From the NCBI RefSeq assembly GCF_902506655.1, contig NZ_LR734811.1, positions 1 to 64,000 on the forward strand: a stretch of DNA of 64,000 bases, read 5' to 3'. The notes under the pieces were generated by a model. The model made no database searches and was not told where the DNA came from. It worked only from the letters and a program-made list of their open reading frames with translations. Both the position numbers and the translations under genes were made by a program. Positions 8,451 to 17,789 of the stretch are shown piece by piece; within the stretch, counting starts at the first letter, position 1; every line of letters begins with the position of its first letter. The stretch is from Marinoscillum sp. 108 (GTDB taxonomy: Bacteria > Bacteroidota > Bacteroidia > Cytophagales > Cyclobacteriaceae).

Positions 8451-9305
8451 TTAGCTCCCAATTCGTTCAATAAGATGTGGCAAGGAGAGTCTAAACAATA
8501 TCAACCCGCATACCATCCCTAATAATGACAGACCAAATATTAATATAAAATCAGCACTCACCCCATTGTATCCTATTGCCAGCCATGTTCGTGACTCGTC
8601 AAGGATGGTTGCTACCGGATTAATTCTGGCCACCACTGCAATCATTCCTCCTTTAGGCATTGGGTAAATAATGGGAGTAAGAAAGAATAAAAACTGAGTA
8701 ATTATGGCTATCCCCTTCTGTACGTCACCGTATAGCAAGGATATCGGAGCCAGGATCAGGCTAAATGTAAACCCCAGAAAAATGATCGTCAATATGCCAA
8801 TGAGGCCAGCGAAAGCACTGACGTGGAAATGCATACCTGTAAACACGAAAACGAATATCAATAGCACTAACTTGATGAGAAGGTTAAATACAATCTCATA
8901 AAACCCAGAGAGTAATATCGCCTCTCTCGGGAAATTGATTTTAACCAGCATTGACTTAGCTTGTTGTATGACCTTTAGCGGGGTATTAAGAGCATCCAGA
9001 AAGATTTGCCAGAGAATAGTACCCGTAAATACAAACACTATATATGGGATTGGAGTGTCATCTACCGTAAAAACGTTCTGACCTCTCAGGAAAACCCAAA
9101 ACAGAGTGCTCATAATCGGTGGAATAAACGCCCAAGCCAACCCTAAGAAAGATTGCCTGTACATCGCGCTAATGTTCCTTCTAAACAATCGCCAAGCCAG
9201 AAATTTACCCTCAGAAAATCCTATCAGAATTGACCTTAACAATCTCAGCGGGTGATGCAATTGGGATTCCGGTTCGTAAATATGAATTTCCTGAGGCTTA
9301 TCCAA
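8451..9305 (-). CDS. wzm: Polysaccharide ABC exporter permease (Wzm-like, ABC-2 type)
   Basis: 284 residues with about six transmembrane helices after a cytoplasmic N terminus, and the ABC-2 permease feature RNISAMYRQSFLGLAWAFIP near residues 43-62. It forms the membrane channel of the exporter with the downstream ATPase, moving an undecaprenyl-linked glycan to the periplasmic side. No ATG precedes the conserved part: the open frame begins at a TTG (9305), 11 nt after the preceding gene, and I see no strong ribosome-binding site. TTG is therefore the likely but weak start. Confidence 0.9.
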   Translation of the reverse strand: MDKPQEIHIYEPESQLHHPLRLLRSILIGFSEGKFLAWRLFRRNISAMYRQSFLGLAWAFIPPIMSTLFWVFLRGQNVFTVDDTPIPYIVFVFTGTILWQIFLDALNTPLKVIQQAKSMLVKINFPREAILLSGFYEIVFNLLIKLVLLIFVFVFTGMHFHVSAFAGLIGILTIIFLGFTFSLILAPISLLYGDVQKGIAIITQFLFFLTPIIYPMPKGGMIAVVARINPVATILDESRTWLAIGYNGVSADFILIFGLSLLGMVCGLILFRLSLPHLIERIGS

Positions 9306-9316
9306 ATTGAAATAAT

Positions 9317-10546
9317 CTATTTGACAGAATGAAAATTATAAATGCTAAAATAGGCATCTACGCCCACATCTAATGAAAAAACGGCCTTACATCTATTCCT
9401 TATCAAGTTACTATTCGCTGAAAACGCCAATAACCTCTGTGAACTTACATTAATCTCTGCCGGGCCCTCTACATCAACCATTACCCCCATCTCCCTTGAA
9501 ATATAATTATCCGAATCTCCAATGCCTTTGTTTGCTATAATGGGCACTCCCATGGCCATAATTTCGCCCATCTTAGTGGGGGAAGACGCCTGCTTTGAGA
9601 ACACAGGCTTGATAAAGAAAATAGAAAAACTGGAAAGTGCTATATGCGCCGGCATCTGAGATCTGGAGACAGGTCTGATCATGATGCTATCCAAGGGAAT
9701 CTTAAGCCTTCTGGCAATTCGCAAAACACCCTCCGGATCATCCTTAGTTAGTAATAGGAATTTAGCCAATGGCTGAGAATTTAACATTTTGCTGAAAAAC
9801 ATGACCATTTCTTCCACCATGTACCATGTACCGAGTGAACCTACATAGGTCAATACAAATTCATCTGGCCCTATCCTGAGGTCTTCACGTAACTCCTTCA
9901 GATGGTCAGGATCCACCTTCTCTGGATCAAAGTGATCCATATCCACGCAGCAAGGAATAACAGTAACCGGTAAATCTCCAGGTTTTATAGCCCAAGAGTT
10001 TATAATATCGCGCGCTTTAAATGTGAGCGTCACCACATGATCAGCCTCCCTAAGAAAGAGCCTTTCTTTTCTTTTGAAGTAGTTGTAGACTAATCGATAT
10101 GCCGGGTTTTTTAGATTCCAAATTCCGCCTTCCACACGTTCATCCGCCCAAAAACCACGCATGTCAAAAATAAATTGGCTTCCAAACTTTTTTTTAGTCT
10201 GAAGACCAACAAGCGCTGTTACATAGCTCCTACAATGAACGATCTCGGCTGAATCCTTAGTGACTAATTCCCTTACCTTCTTCCACAGGCGAATCACATC
10301 AAACAACGTAGAAATGATCGGAGGATTTCTGTGGTAAGTATTCGGAATCCACCTAATCTGCCTTTCCCTAATCAAATCTTGGATAACACCTTTCTCCTTT
10401 TCGAAATTTTCAGGTTTCTCAAAACTCACTATGGTAAACCTATGAATCCCCATAGCTTCCACCCCTAAAATATAAGGAAGTACCTGAGACTGTCCCAGTG
10501 GATCTGTAAGACCATCATAGGTCAAATACACCACATGCTTTCTCAT
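9317..10546 (-). CDS. Glycosyltransferase family 4
   Basis: 409 residues with a GT-B fold. The N-terminal half opens VVYLTYDGLTDPLGQSQVLP and contains HCRSYVTALVG. The C-terminal donor-binding half has FVLTYVGSLGTWYMVEEMV near residue 230, and ASSPTKMGEIMAMGVPIIAN near 318, a variant of the GT4 E-x7-E loop. It is co-transcribed with the upstream methyltransferase, sharing an ATGA stop/start (10543-10546). The sugar it adds is unknown. Confidence 0.85.
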   Translation of the reverse strand: MRKHVVYLTYDGLTDPLGQSQVLPYILGVEAMGIHRFTIVSFEKPENFEKEKGVIQDLIRERQIRWIPNTYHRNPPIISTLFDVIRLWKKVRELVTKDSAEIVHCRSYVTALVGLQTKKKFGSQFIFDMRGFWADERVEGGIWNLKNPAYRLVYNYFKRKERLFLREADHVVTLTFKARDIINSWAIKPGDLPVTVIPCCVDMDHFDPEKVDPDHLKELREDLRIGPDEFVLTYVGSLGTWYMVEEMVMFFSKMLNSQPLAKFLLLTKDDPEGVLRIARRLKIPLDSIMIRPVSRSQMPAHIALSSFSIFFIKPVFSKQASSPTKMGEIMAMGVPIIANKGIGDSDNYISREMGVMVDVEGPAEINVSSQRLLAFSANSNLIRNRCKAVFSLDVGVDAYFSIYNFHSVK

Positions 10547-11502
10547 TTGATGCCTCGCACTACACTCACATGATTTTGACCCCCAGAATAAGGAACCACT
10601 TCTCCCTCTATTTCGCTCAGTCCCCCTTTTCTAAAGGTATCAATTACCTCTTCCATCTTAAGTGGATTATCGAAGGCCGGTGAAAGCATGTTAAATGTAT
10701 CCAATACCACCCATTGCCTCAGTTTTTCTTTAGCCAACCCTTTGGGAATTGTATTGTCAATATCACAGATAGGCAGAAACCTGTTTACAGCACGGTTGAG
10801 TCCAAGACGAGAGAAAAAGCGATAGGTTTTCATCAACCAATCAATATTGTTCTCGATGGCCTTCAATAGCCTTTCATTTGATAATTTCGATGTGTAAGGT
10901 CTAAGAATGTATTTGGCATGGATCTTCGTCCACCAGCCCTTCTTAGGAAAAAAGTCTACTACTAATTGCCCACCTGGCTTCAACACCTTTATCAGGGATT
11001 GGAGTGAAGAAATAGGATCAGGTGTAAACTGCAATACACCAAAACAAAAAATATAGTCAAATGAATCTTCAGCAAAGGGCATTTCATAAATGCTGGCCTG
11101 AAATAGATGAAGACGATCATTCGGACCATTCATCCTATAATTGGCAGACACGGAATCAGAATAGTCAAAACTATATAACTCAGCTTCGGTCTCGTTCAAA
11201 ATCACCGAAGTAAATCTTCCGGCTCCACATCCCGCCTCCAGTACTATTTTACCCTTCAACTGTGCCGGTGTCCATTTTGTAGCTTTAAAAAAACGCTCTG
11301 ATGTGATTCCGCTTCCCGAAAGGGTATCTACCTGCAAATCCCCAAACTTGTTCCATTGAAAGCCGAAATTACTAGTGTAATTCTCCGGTTCTACAAATCT
11401 ATAGGCTCCGCTTACCAGTTCAAATTCCTTTCCTGTTTCATCAATCAGGTGATTCTCCCGAAGTGTAAGTCTTTCGGATGTGTTTGGGTTTATTAATTGC
11501 AT
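10543..11502 (-). CDS. Class I SAM-dependent methyltransferase
   Basis: 319 residues from the ATG at 11502. A longer frame begins only with TTG at 11535 and would overlap the upstream gene by 26 nt. The first 40 residues (NPNTSERLTL onward) resemble the short Trm112-like segment found before many bacterial sugar and lipid methyltransferases. The SAM site follows as VLEAGCGAGRFTS near residue 83, with DYSDSV after the second strand and FDYIFCFGVLQFT as motif IV. Possible roles are O-methylation of the glycan, perhaps at its end; this would fit a Wzt with a binding domain, but it is inference. Confidence 0.85.
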   Translation of the reverse strand: MQLINPNTSERLTLRENHLIDETGKEFELVSGAYRFVEPENYTSNFGFQWNKFGDLQVDTLSGSGITSERFFKATKWTPAQLKGKIVLEAGCGAGRFTSVILNETEAELYSFDYSDSVSANYRMNGPNDRLHLFQASIYEMPFAEDSFDYIFCFGVLQFTPDPISSLQSLIKVLKPGGQLVVDFFPKKGWWTKIHAKYILRPYTSKLSNERLLKAIENNIDWLMKTYRFFSRLGLNRAVNRFLPICDIDNTIPKGLAKEKLRQWVVLDTFNMLSPAFDNPLKMEEVIDTFRKGGLSEIEGEVVPYSGGQNHVSVVRGIK

Positions 11503-11509
11503 TTGATTA

Positions 11510-12385
11510 TTAGAATCTCTTGCGAAGATAAACAAACAGCACCGACGGTGTATTAATCAAGGACCTTAAAAGAAAATGGAGTGACCTTAAGAAACGTGTA
11601 TCATCCTTGATATAACAAAGACAAAGCGTCAAAAACAATTTAGCCTTACTCCTCCTCAACGCTTTTTTGTTTCTCCAGACTCCAAGAGTTTGTAACTTAT
11701 CAAACGAAGTACTCATGTCTTTCTCCATCTGACCTATGTTACTATGCATCTGATTTTGATGAAGTCTGTATTTAGTATAAGGCGAGCCCAGAAATCCAAA
11801 AGGAGTTACTAATGCCATCCTCACCCACATATCCCAGTCCGCAGATACTGAAAGTCGTTCGTCAAACAGACCAGTCGCTGCAAGGAGTTTCCTTCGCACA
11901 AGGACACTAGAGGGACTATGAATTACCGTTGTATCCAACAAAAGTAACTCCGAAAGAACTGTACCTCCCAGTCCTGACGACACCCTTTGGTGCGCTCCAG
12001 TATTACCATCAAAAATGATTTCAGGAGCATGTACCAAATCCATATCAAGGTGCTCCCTCAAAAAACCAATCTTCACCGAAAGGTTTTCGGGCATGAAAAG
12101 ATCATCTGCATCTAAAAAGGCGATGAACTCCCCTCTCGCCATCCCTATACCAAAATTCCGGGCATGACTCACCCCACAGTTTTTGGTTCTGAAATACCTC
12201 AATCTTGCATCACTGCATTGCGCTACGACATCCCCAGTGCGATCCAATGACCCATCATCCACTATGATCAATTCGAGAGACTCATAACTCTGATCCAGTA
12301 CGGACTGAATGGTTTCAGAAATATAATCCTCACCGTTATAACATGGCACGATTACCGAAACATCGGGGTTCAAAAGGTTGCTCAT
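11510..12385 (-). CDS. Glycosyltransferase family 2
   Basis: 291 residues. The GT-A core shows VSVIVPCYNGEDYISETI (residues about 9-26), DDGSLDRT (about 41-48), and the metal-binding LDADDLF near residue 92. A basic, hydrophobic tail (FLRSLHFLLRSLI) could lie at the membrane surface. The start overlaps the stop of the GT4 gene upstream in ATGA (12382-12385). Donor and acceptor are unknown. Confidence 0.86.
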   Translation of the reverse strand: MSNLLNPDVSVIVPCYNGEDYISETIQSVLDQSYESLELIIVDDGSLDRTGDVVAQCSDARLRYFRTKNCGVSHARNFGIGMARGEFIAFLDADDLFMPENLSVKIGFLREHLDMDLVHAPEIIFDGNTGAHQRVSSGLGGTVLSELLLLDTTVIHSPSSVLVRRKLLAATGLFDERLSVSADWDMWVRMALVTPFGFLGSPYTKYRLHQNQMHSNIGQMEKDMSTSFDKLQTLGVWRNKKALRRSKAKLFLTLCLCYIKDDTRFLRSLHFLLRSLINTPSVLFVYLRKRF

Positions 12386-13515
12386 ATTCCCAATTGGGTC
12401 TGATAAGTAGTTTCCAAGGAACTGATCATTTTCTTAAGTGAAAAACTTTCCTTCACAGTAGCGCTCCCACTTATACTTATTTGATTTCTCAACTCTGAAT
12501 TTCCAAGGAGCTCTTTTAAGGCTTCGAAAATGGCGTCTTCAGACTGAAAGTCAACGATCAGTGCGTTGTCTTTATGTATCACAAACTCTCCAGCCACCCC
12601 GGACAAAGTGAAAACAGAGGGCACTCCGGCAGCCATGGCCTCCACGTAGATCTGCCCGAAAGCCTCTGAGTGGTTATCTATAGGCACATGAACGAACACA
12701 TCAAACAATTGATATAATGACTGAATGTCAGCCTCAAAAGCAATTTCCCTATAGTTCCTTTCTTCAAGAGTTTTGTCCAGGATATCTTCTATTTCCTTCT
12801 TATAATCACCATTTGCGTTTGCCAAAATCAAAATCGCGTCTGGGTAAATCTGCAACAATTTTCTGAACGCCGGAATAGCGAATTGAATACCCTTCCAGTG
12901 TGTGTACCTGCTAATCATGCCCACCACCGGAAATGATTCTTTTGGAATAGTGTACTTTTCACGAAGTGCCGCCACATCGCGCTCCAACACCTCACTAAAA
13001 CCAGATAATTCAAAGCCATGATGCACCACCTTTACCTTAGATGCTGGCACACCTTCAAGTCCTGTAAGGACCTGGCGGACGTTTTCTGAAACAGCAATGA
13101 GCTTGGTTGCCCTCCGATTGATCCAACTGTCTACCAATTTCCCTTTGGGAAAATAATGATGATGCAGTGTAGAATAATGTCTGGTATAAATTCTGCATTT
13201 AACACCGGCACACCAGGCTGCTGTGATTCCCATGTATCCAGCCTCATAAAGGTGAGCATGAACGATTTCCGGTTTTTGCTTTAGAAAATATAGGGTTAGC
13301 CTCAGGAAGGTCAGGATTTTAGACCAGAAGCTCAAAATCTTCATGGTTTTCACAGGAATATCAATGGAGATCAGATACTTTTCCAGATCAGAGGAATGAT
13401 CATTGAGAAGAATAAAGGAAAGTTTGAACTTGTCATGATCCAGATCTTTAGCTATCCACTCAAAAGCAAGTGATTTGTTGATGTTAGAGACAATGTATGT
13501 TACACCTATCCTCAT
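12382..13515 (-). CDS. Glycosyltransferase family 4
   Basis: 377 residues of GT-B type. N-terminal IVHAHLYEAGYMGITAAW and KLIAVSENVRQVL are typical of GT4 enzymes. In the C-terminal half, VVGMISRYTHWKGIQFAI near residue 197 and EAFGQIYVEAMAAGVPSV near 285 give the E-x7-E donor-binding pattern. It is translationally coupled to both neighbours (ATGA overlaps at 13512-13515 and 12382-12385). Confidence 0.9.
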   Translation of the reverse strand: MRIGVTYIVSNINKSLAFEWIAKDLDHDKFKLSFILLNDHSSDLEKYLISIDIPVKTMKILSFWSKILTFLRLTLYFLKQKPEIVHAHLYEAGYMGITAAWCAGVKCRIYTRHYSTLHHHYFPKGKLVDSWINRRATKLIAVSENVRQVLTGLEGVPASKVKVVHHGFELSGFSEVLERDVAALREKYTIPKESFPVVGMISRYTHWKGIQFAIPAFRKLLQIYPDAILILANANGDYKKEIEDILDKTLEERNYREIAFEADIQSLYQLFDVFVHVPIDNHSEAFGQIYVEAMAAGVPSVFTLSGVAGEFVIHKDNALIVDFQSEDAIFEALKELLGNSELRNQISISGSATVKESFSLKKMISSLETTYQTQLGI

Positions 13516-14405
13516 CTGCTCTTAAGGTATGAACTCCCTGTAAAAACCCAATCATAAACCAGATAGCGCAGTTTCAAGGGGAGTACCATGAACACGTTAA
13601 AATGGTCGATCATCCATATCCATATTGATTGACCGAAAAAAGCATAAACAATTTTTTGAAGACTGCTAAATCGTTTCTCTTTACTTGTAAAAAACTCGGG
13701 GTGTAATAATTGCAGCTGACTATTAGCTTTTTCGTATTCATGCAATCGCTTACTGTAGGATCTGGCTGTGATTAAATCATTGTGCCATGCGTTGATTTTT
13801 TTATCAAAATGAATTGGAATATTATCCTGAACACAACGAGCGGCCAGTTCTCGGTCTTCAGCATCCGTTAGAGATTCATCAAAGCCACCTATTCTTTGAA
13901 ATAATTCTTTTGAAATAGAAAAATGAGCTGCCGTAATAAAAGGCTGAACTAATCTTCCGCTAGCATCTGTATGAAGCTGATTCAACCATTTGCGACTTAA
14001 AAACGCCTTATACCTCTGAACATCTGTTTTCAAAATGCTAGAATCCTCCATTTGATTACCCACCAATACAGAACCGGTAAATTTCTGATGGTGAGCCAAA
14101 TGTGCTGCGAGACAGTGAGCATCTGGCTCCATATCATCATCCAGAAATAAAAGCAACTTCCCCTTGGCCAGTCGAGCACCCTGATTTCTAGTAGCAGATC
14201 GTCCCCGGTTGGGCTGAACTTTGTAGTTCAAATTAAACGTGTTTTCAAATTCCAGACTGCTTAGATACTCCTCGGTTCCGTCAGTAGAGCCATCCACTAT
14301 CACCCACACTTCAAAATTCCCGACAGATTGCTTCATTAGACAACTCAGAAGGCCAGGGAGTTTAGCCAAGCCATTAAAGGAAGGTATGATGACACTTATT
14401 TCCAA
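13512..14405 (-). CDS. Glycosyltransferase family 2
   Basis: 297 residues. SVIIPSFNGLAKLPGLL (residues about 4-20), VDGSTDGT (about 37-44) and FLDDDMEPD near residue 91 form the GT-A active site. EDRELAARC near 180 matches the acid motif of the acceptor side. A hydrophobic C-terminal stretch (IWIWMIDHFNVFMVLP) may associate with the membrane. The only start that keeps the N-terminal strand is a TTG at 14405, one base after the preceding stop, so a non-ATG start is likely. Confidence 0.85.
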   Translation of the reverse strand: MEISVIIPSFNGLAKLPGLLSCLMKQSVGNFEVWVIVDGSTDGTEEYLSSLEFENTFNLNYKVQPNRGRSATRNQGARLAKGKLLLFLDDDMEPDAHCLAAHLAHHQKFTGSVLVGNQMEDSSILKTDVQRYKAFLSRKWLNQLHTDASGRLVQPFITAAHFSISKELFQRIGGFDESLTDAEDRELAARCVQDNIPIHFDKKINAWHNDLITARSYSKRLHEYEKANSQLQLLHPEFFTSKEKRFSSLQKIVYAFFGQSIWIWMIDHFNVFMVLPLKLRYLVYDWVFTGSSYLKSR

Positions 14406-14406
14406 T

Positions 14407-15231
14407 TTAACTTTTGGTTAACCTAGACAGTTTCAACATTCTCTCCAAACCACGAATAAGAAAGATCTCCCAAGGACTATAATGCATCTTTAAGAAGATC
14501 TCCTCATTCTTTTTCATCATCGCATTTTTAGGTCCATTGCTGCCTCCCATCATGTGAATCACTTCAGCTTCTGGCCGATAGGCTATCTTAAAACCCAGTC
14601 TACTAAAGTGAAGACACCACTCCACATCCTCCTGGTACATGAAGAAGGTCTCTTGTAATTTACCATTGGGAAACTGCTTGAGAAGTTCCCTATTAAACAT
14701 AAAAAAGGTTCCCCATACCCAATCCGCAAAACATGGTGTTTTATGATCAAAAAAAGCACCTAAAAGGACGGTAGCTCGTTTCTCTTTGGACCAAAATTTC
14801 TGCAACCGAAGAAGTTCTATCATCTGATACTTTAGCCCTGGAAATCGCTGACAGACATGTTGGATTACCCCATCGGGATACTCAAGTTTGGCTGAAGCCA
14901 CGGCCACATCCGAATTCGACCTAAGGTAATTGAATACCAAAGAAATCGCATCATTTTTGAGTAGGGTATCACTATTGAGCAACAATATGTAATCGCCCGA
15001 AGCCTGTTCTATTCCTAAATTATTACCCGCTGCAAACCCGACATTTTTATGACTCTGAATAAATTTAACATCCTTAAATGCTCTTGGAATATCGGATGGG
15101 TCTTCGTCTGAATGATTATCCACCACAATGATTTCAAATGAGCACCCCAGTGTTCGTTGGTATACGCTCTGAATAGCACCTTTGGTAAGGTCTAGTGTAT
15201 TATAATTAACGATGATAACAGAAACGTCCAT
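14407..15231 (-). CDS. Glycosyltransferase family 2, rhamnosyltransferase-like
   Basis: 274 residues. The ATG at 15231 is preferred over one at 15243 because it overlaps the preceding stop as TAATG and starts right before MDVSVIIVNYN. The NVGFAAGNN motif near residue 69, LLNSDT near 92 and YQEDVEWCLHF near 205 are features of the WbbL-like group of GT2 enzymes, many of which transfer rhamnose or related deoxy sugars. This subgroup assignment is by motif only. It is followed after one base by the TTG start of the next GT2 gene. Confidence 0.86.
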   Translation of the reverse strand: MDVSVIIVNYNTLDLTKGAIQSVYQRTLGCSFEIIVVDNHSDEDPSDIPRAFKDVKFIQSHKNVGFAAGNNLGIEQASGDYILLLNSDTLLKNDAISLVFNYLRSNSDVAVASAKLEYPDGVIQHVCQRFPGLKYQMIELLRLQKFWSKEKRATVLLGAFFDHKTPCFADWVWGTFFMFNRELLKQFPNGKLQETFFMYQEDVEWCLHFSRLGFKIAYRPEAEVIHMMGGSNGPKNAMMKKNEEIFLKMHYSPWEIFLIRGLERMLKLSRLTKS

Positions 15232-16130
15232 TAAAACAACCACTTAATCCAATGCATAATGCGTGCGATATTTCTATTATTTCGGACGGCCAATCGAAAT
15301 GAAGACAGTGGGAAAATCGGGGCTTTCATATGATCAATAAGTTCGTCGATATTAGCACCTTTCTCCAAAGTTAACGCAGGCCATTCGGGGGGATTGGCAG
15401 GGTGGACATTCTGGGCCATTTGGTAATTCGACACATTAAGTGATTTCCACCACTCGAAATAGCTCATTTTTTGTTCCTGAGCAGACAACTCCTCTGAAGC
15501 ATGTCCCCAATTATTAAGCTTATACCACAGTTCTGCTTCACCCCTCGCCCAGGTTTCATGGAGAACATAAAAAGGTGACAACCTATTAAAATAACCATTG
15601 TGTCTCGCTCTTTCATAATTTGGGCAGGTAGTGGCGAAAGGAGCCATTTCCGGGAGTTCCCCACCGAAATCAACCATCAGAAAGCCCTCATCAAGTTTCT
15701 TGATAAGTGGTATCCAATTCGCCAAGACATTAAAGGGCTTTTCAGCTCCAGAAGGATTGGGATTTAGCTGAATAAGGTATTCCGTGAAGCCTTTAAAATC
15801 AAGAAAATACTCATCACTATCCACCTGAACATGCCACCCCCCTATACCCAGGCGATTAGCGATCATCATCCTCTGTCTGTTGCAGTTTCCTCTTGAATCA
15901 AGTGAGCTCAAAGAAAAGTCATCTTCATAAAGAATGATCTTTTTATCTTTATCAATTGACTCTACAAAAGCATAAAATTTATCGTCCTCGATATCATATT
16001 TTTCGCCAGACCAGGATCTTCTGTTCTTATCTATAGCCAAACAAATCACATCAGAGCTTTCATAAACCCGAGGCAGAGAATTCTTGAGAAACTCCCAGTC
16101 ATAAGAAACACAAAATCCGGTCTTTATCAT
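15231..16130 (-). CDS. Unassigned glycosyltransferase-like protein
   Basis: 299 residues that I cannot place in a named family. It begins MIKTGFCVSYDWEFLKNSLP and has CNRQRMMIANRLGIGGWHVQ followed by VDSDEYF near residue 105. A tryptophan before an acidic D-x-D-E-Y/F resembles the metal-binding site of GT92-like or other divergent GT-A transferases. No signal peptide or transmembrane helix is seen. It sits between the sulfotransferase (14-nt gap) and a GT2 gene (one-base overlap), so a role in assembling the same glycan is likely. Function is inferred from context and one motif. Confidence 0.7.
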   Translation of the reverse strand: MIKTGFCVSYDWEFLKNSLPRVYESSDVICLAIDKNRRSWSGEKYDIEDDKFYAFVESIDKDKKIILYEDDFSLSSLDSRGNCNRQRMMIANRLGIGGWHVQVDSDEYFLDFKGFTEYLIQLNPNPSGAEKPFNVLANWIPLIKKLDEGFLMVDFGGELPEMAPFATTCPNYERARHNGYFNRLSPFYVLHETWARGEAELWYKLNNWGHASEELSAQEQKMSYFEWWKSLNVSNYQMAQNVHPANPPEWPALTLEKGANIDELIDHMKAPIFPLSSFRLAVRNNRNIARIMHWIKWLF

Positions 16131-16144
16131 GGTACAGATTGAAA

Positions 16145-16945
16145 TTACATGGCCCCAGATGGAGTAAAATGCGCATTTGGTGAAGCATCCCCGCGCAGAT
16201 GATCTTCGATGCGTGCCAGCAACTCATCATCTAAGTAATTCCGCCAATCCGTAGGGTCTGCTTTTCTATACATTAATCTGCCTTCTCCTTTCCGCTGATC
16301 GGTCGAATTTCTCTTTTTCATTAAATCGAATGACTCACTTGCAATCGCCATATCAATGATTCCTTCCTCCAATTTGGGGAGTTGAAGTTCCTTAATTATT
16401 CGCTCAACTTCACTCCGGGTATTCGAGACAAGTTGATTATAATCAGAAAAACAACAGGCTCCTTTCAGGCTATTAGATTTCCACCCTTCAAGGTGATTTG
16501 TCCAGGTTCCAAACCACGGGACTCCATTGAGTAATAAGTCTTCAATAAATGTATTTAACCTTTTTCTATTTCTCCTGTATACGAAAATTTTCTTTGGCTT
16601 CAGAAGGAGGTCAGTCCATCTAAACAACCTATAGTATTCCTGAAAATCAGGGGACTCATAAAAATAAAAGAATGATGAAATGGCTACTGATGGAAAATCT
16701 CTGGATAAATAAATCACTCTTTCCGGGTCAGAATCTATCTGTCTAAAATTATCTATGGTATAGTGACCCTTCCCTATAAAGCCGTTTTTAGAGTCTGAGG
16801 AAATTCGATCATTTATCTCTGTCGCTATTTCGTGGTTTCCCATCACCACCTTTACTTCCAAGTTATAAAGATGGGCAAATAGCCTGGTCACCCAGGTATT
16901 TCCTGATCTGGGATACCCTATCACGTACAACTTAATTTTATCCAT
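16145..16945 (-). CDS. Sulfotransferase domain protein
   Basis: 266 residues from the ATG at 16945; the codon before it is TTG, and the start overlaps the GT11 gene by 8 nt. The PAPS loop is very clear at residues about 7-19 (VIGYPRSGNTWVT), and VIYLSRDFPSVAISSFFYF near residue 78 is the 3'-phosphate-binding segment. This is closer to classical Sulfotransfer_1 enzymes than the other three in the locus. It directly follows the fucosyltransferase-like gene, so a fucose residue is one possible acceptor. That pairing is inference. Confidence 0.87.
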   Translation of the reverse strand: MDKIKLYVIGYPRSGNTWVTRLFAHLYNLEVKVVMGNHEIATEINDRISSDSKNGFIGKGHYTIDNFRQIDSDPERVIYLSRDFPSVAISSFFYFYESPDFQEYYRLFRWTDLLLKPKKIFVYRRNRKRLNTFIEDLLLNGVPWFGTWTNHLEGWKSNSLKGACCFSDYNQLVSNTRSEVERIIKELQLPKLEEGIIDMAIASESFDLMKKRNSTDQRKGEGRLMYRKADPTDWRNYLDDELLARIEDHLRGDASPNAHFTPSGAM

Positions 16946-17789
16946 CAATTTCTATTTGATGCCACCCCTCGGGAATGACAGCCACAGGGTACTCACGTTT
17001 CACTTTGAACCCCAGCCAGTACTTTGGAACTATAACTTGCCGGTCTTCCTTCTTATTCAAATATGCTGCCCACCAGGCAAAAGTGCTATTTGAAATGATC
17101 GCTACGTCTGCAAATTGAATCAGCTGGAAATCAATAATCGCTTCATTTTGCACAATCTCATGCGCTCCCCACCCTGTCAGGTTTTTCTCACAATAGGCCA
17201 CATCATTTGTGACCACCACCTTGTAGTATTGATCAATTCCATCAATGTAGCTCCTTGCCATTTCATAATACTGAACTGGCAAACTCAGATCGTACCCAAG
17301 CTTTTCATTGCCTGAGTGTTGGTAGTCTCCCCTCCTTACATGAATGACCAGAAGTTTTCTTCTCCTTAACTTATTGGCGTATAGTTTATCAAACGCCATG
17401 ACATATTTTGGTCTTACTCTGAAACTGTTTACAATAAGATTCCGATGCGACTCAAAAAACAAACTTGATTGAAAATAGCCAATAAAAAATGCACCACGCT
17501 CAAGCAAGGGTTTAGCCGAATCGGGGTGATCCCAATTACTAACATTTACCTCTTTTTTCAGTACTCCCCCCCACATACATCGAAGCATAAAATTGTACAA
17601 CCGCGGGTGTAATATTCGTTTTAACAAATAACCCAAATTTCTTGACGGACCTACAAAATATTGCAAGTCATCCTTTAGATCAATTTTAGTAATCAAAAAG
17701 GGTGTCTTCAAGTGTCTGGAAGTGGCTAGTCCAAATGCGTATTGAAAGAGCTGATTACCCAGCTGGCCTCTGGAATTGATTATGATCAT
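16938..17789 (-). CDS. Alpha-1,2-fucosyltransferase-like protein (GT11)
   Basis: 283 residues. It has the GT11 hallmarks: IIINSRGQLGNQLFQYAFGL at the N terminus, the GDP-binding VIHVRRGDY near residue 150, and ISNSTFAWWAAYL near 238. Characterised bacterial members (FutC, WbsJ, WbnK) transfer L-fucose from GDP-fucose in alpha-1,2 linkage. GDP-fucose synthesis genes (gmd, fcl) are not in this window. Its ATG overlaps the stop of the GT2 gene before it (17786-17789). Confidence 0.9.
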   Translation of the reverse strand: MIIINSRGQLGNQLFQYAFGLATSRHLKTPFLITKIDLKDDLQYFVGPSRNLGYLLKRILHPRLYNFMLRCMWGGVLKKEVNVSNWDHPDSAKPLLERGAFFIGYFQSSLFFESHRNLIVNSFRVRPKYVMAFDKLYANKLRRRKLLVIHVRRGDYQHSGNEKLGYDLSLPVQYYEMARSYIDGIDQYYKVVVTNDVAYCEKNLTGWGAHEIVQNEAIIDFQLIQFADVAIISNSTFAWWAAYLNKKEDRQVIVPKYWLGFKVKREYPVAVIPEGWHQIEIDG

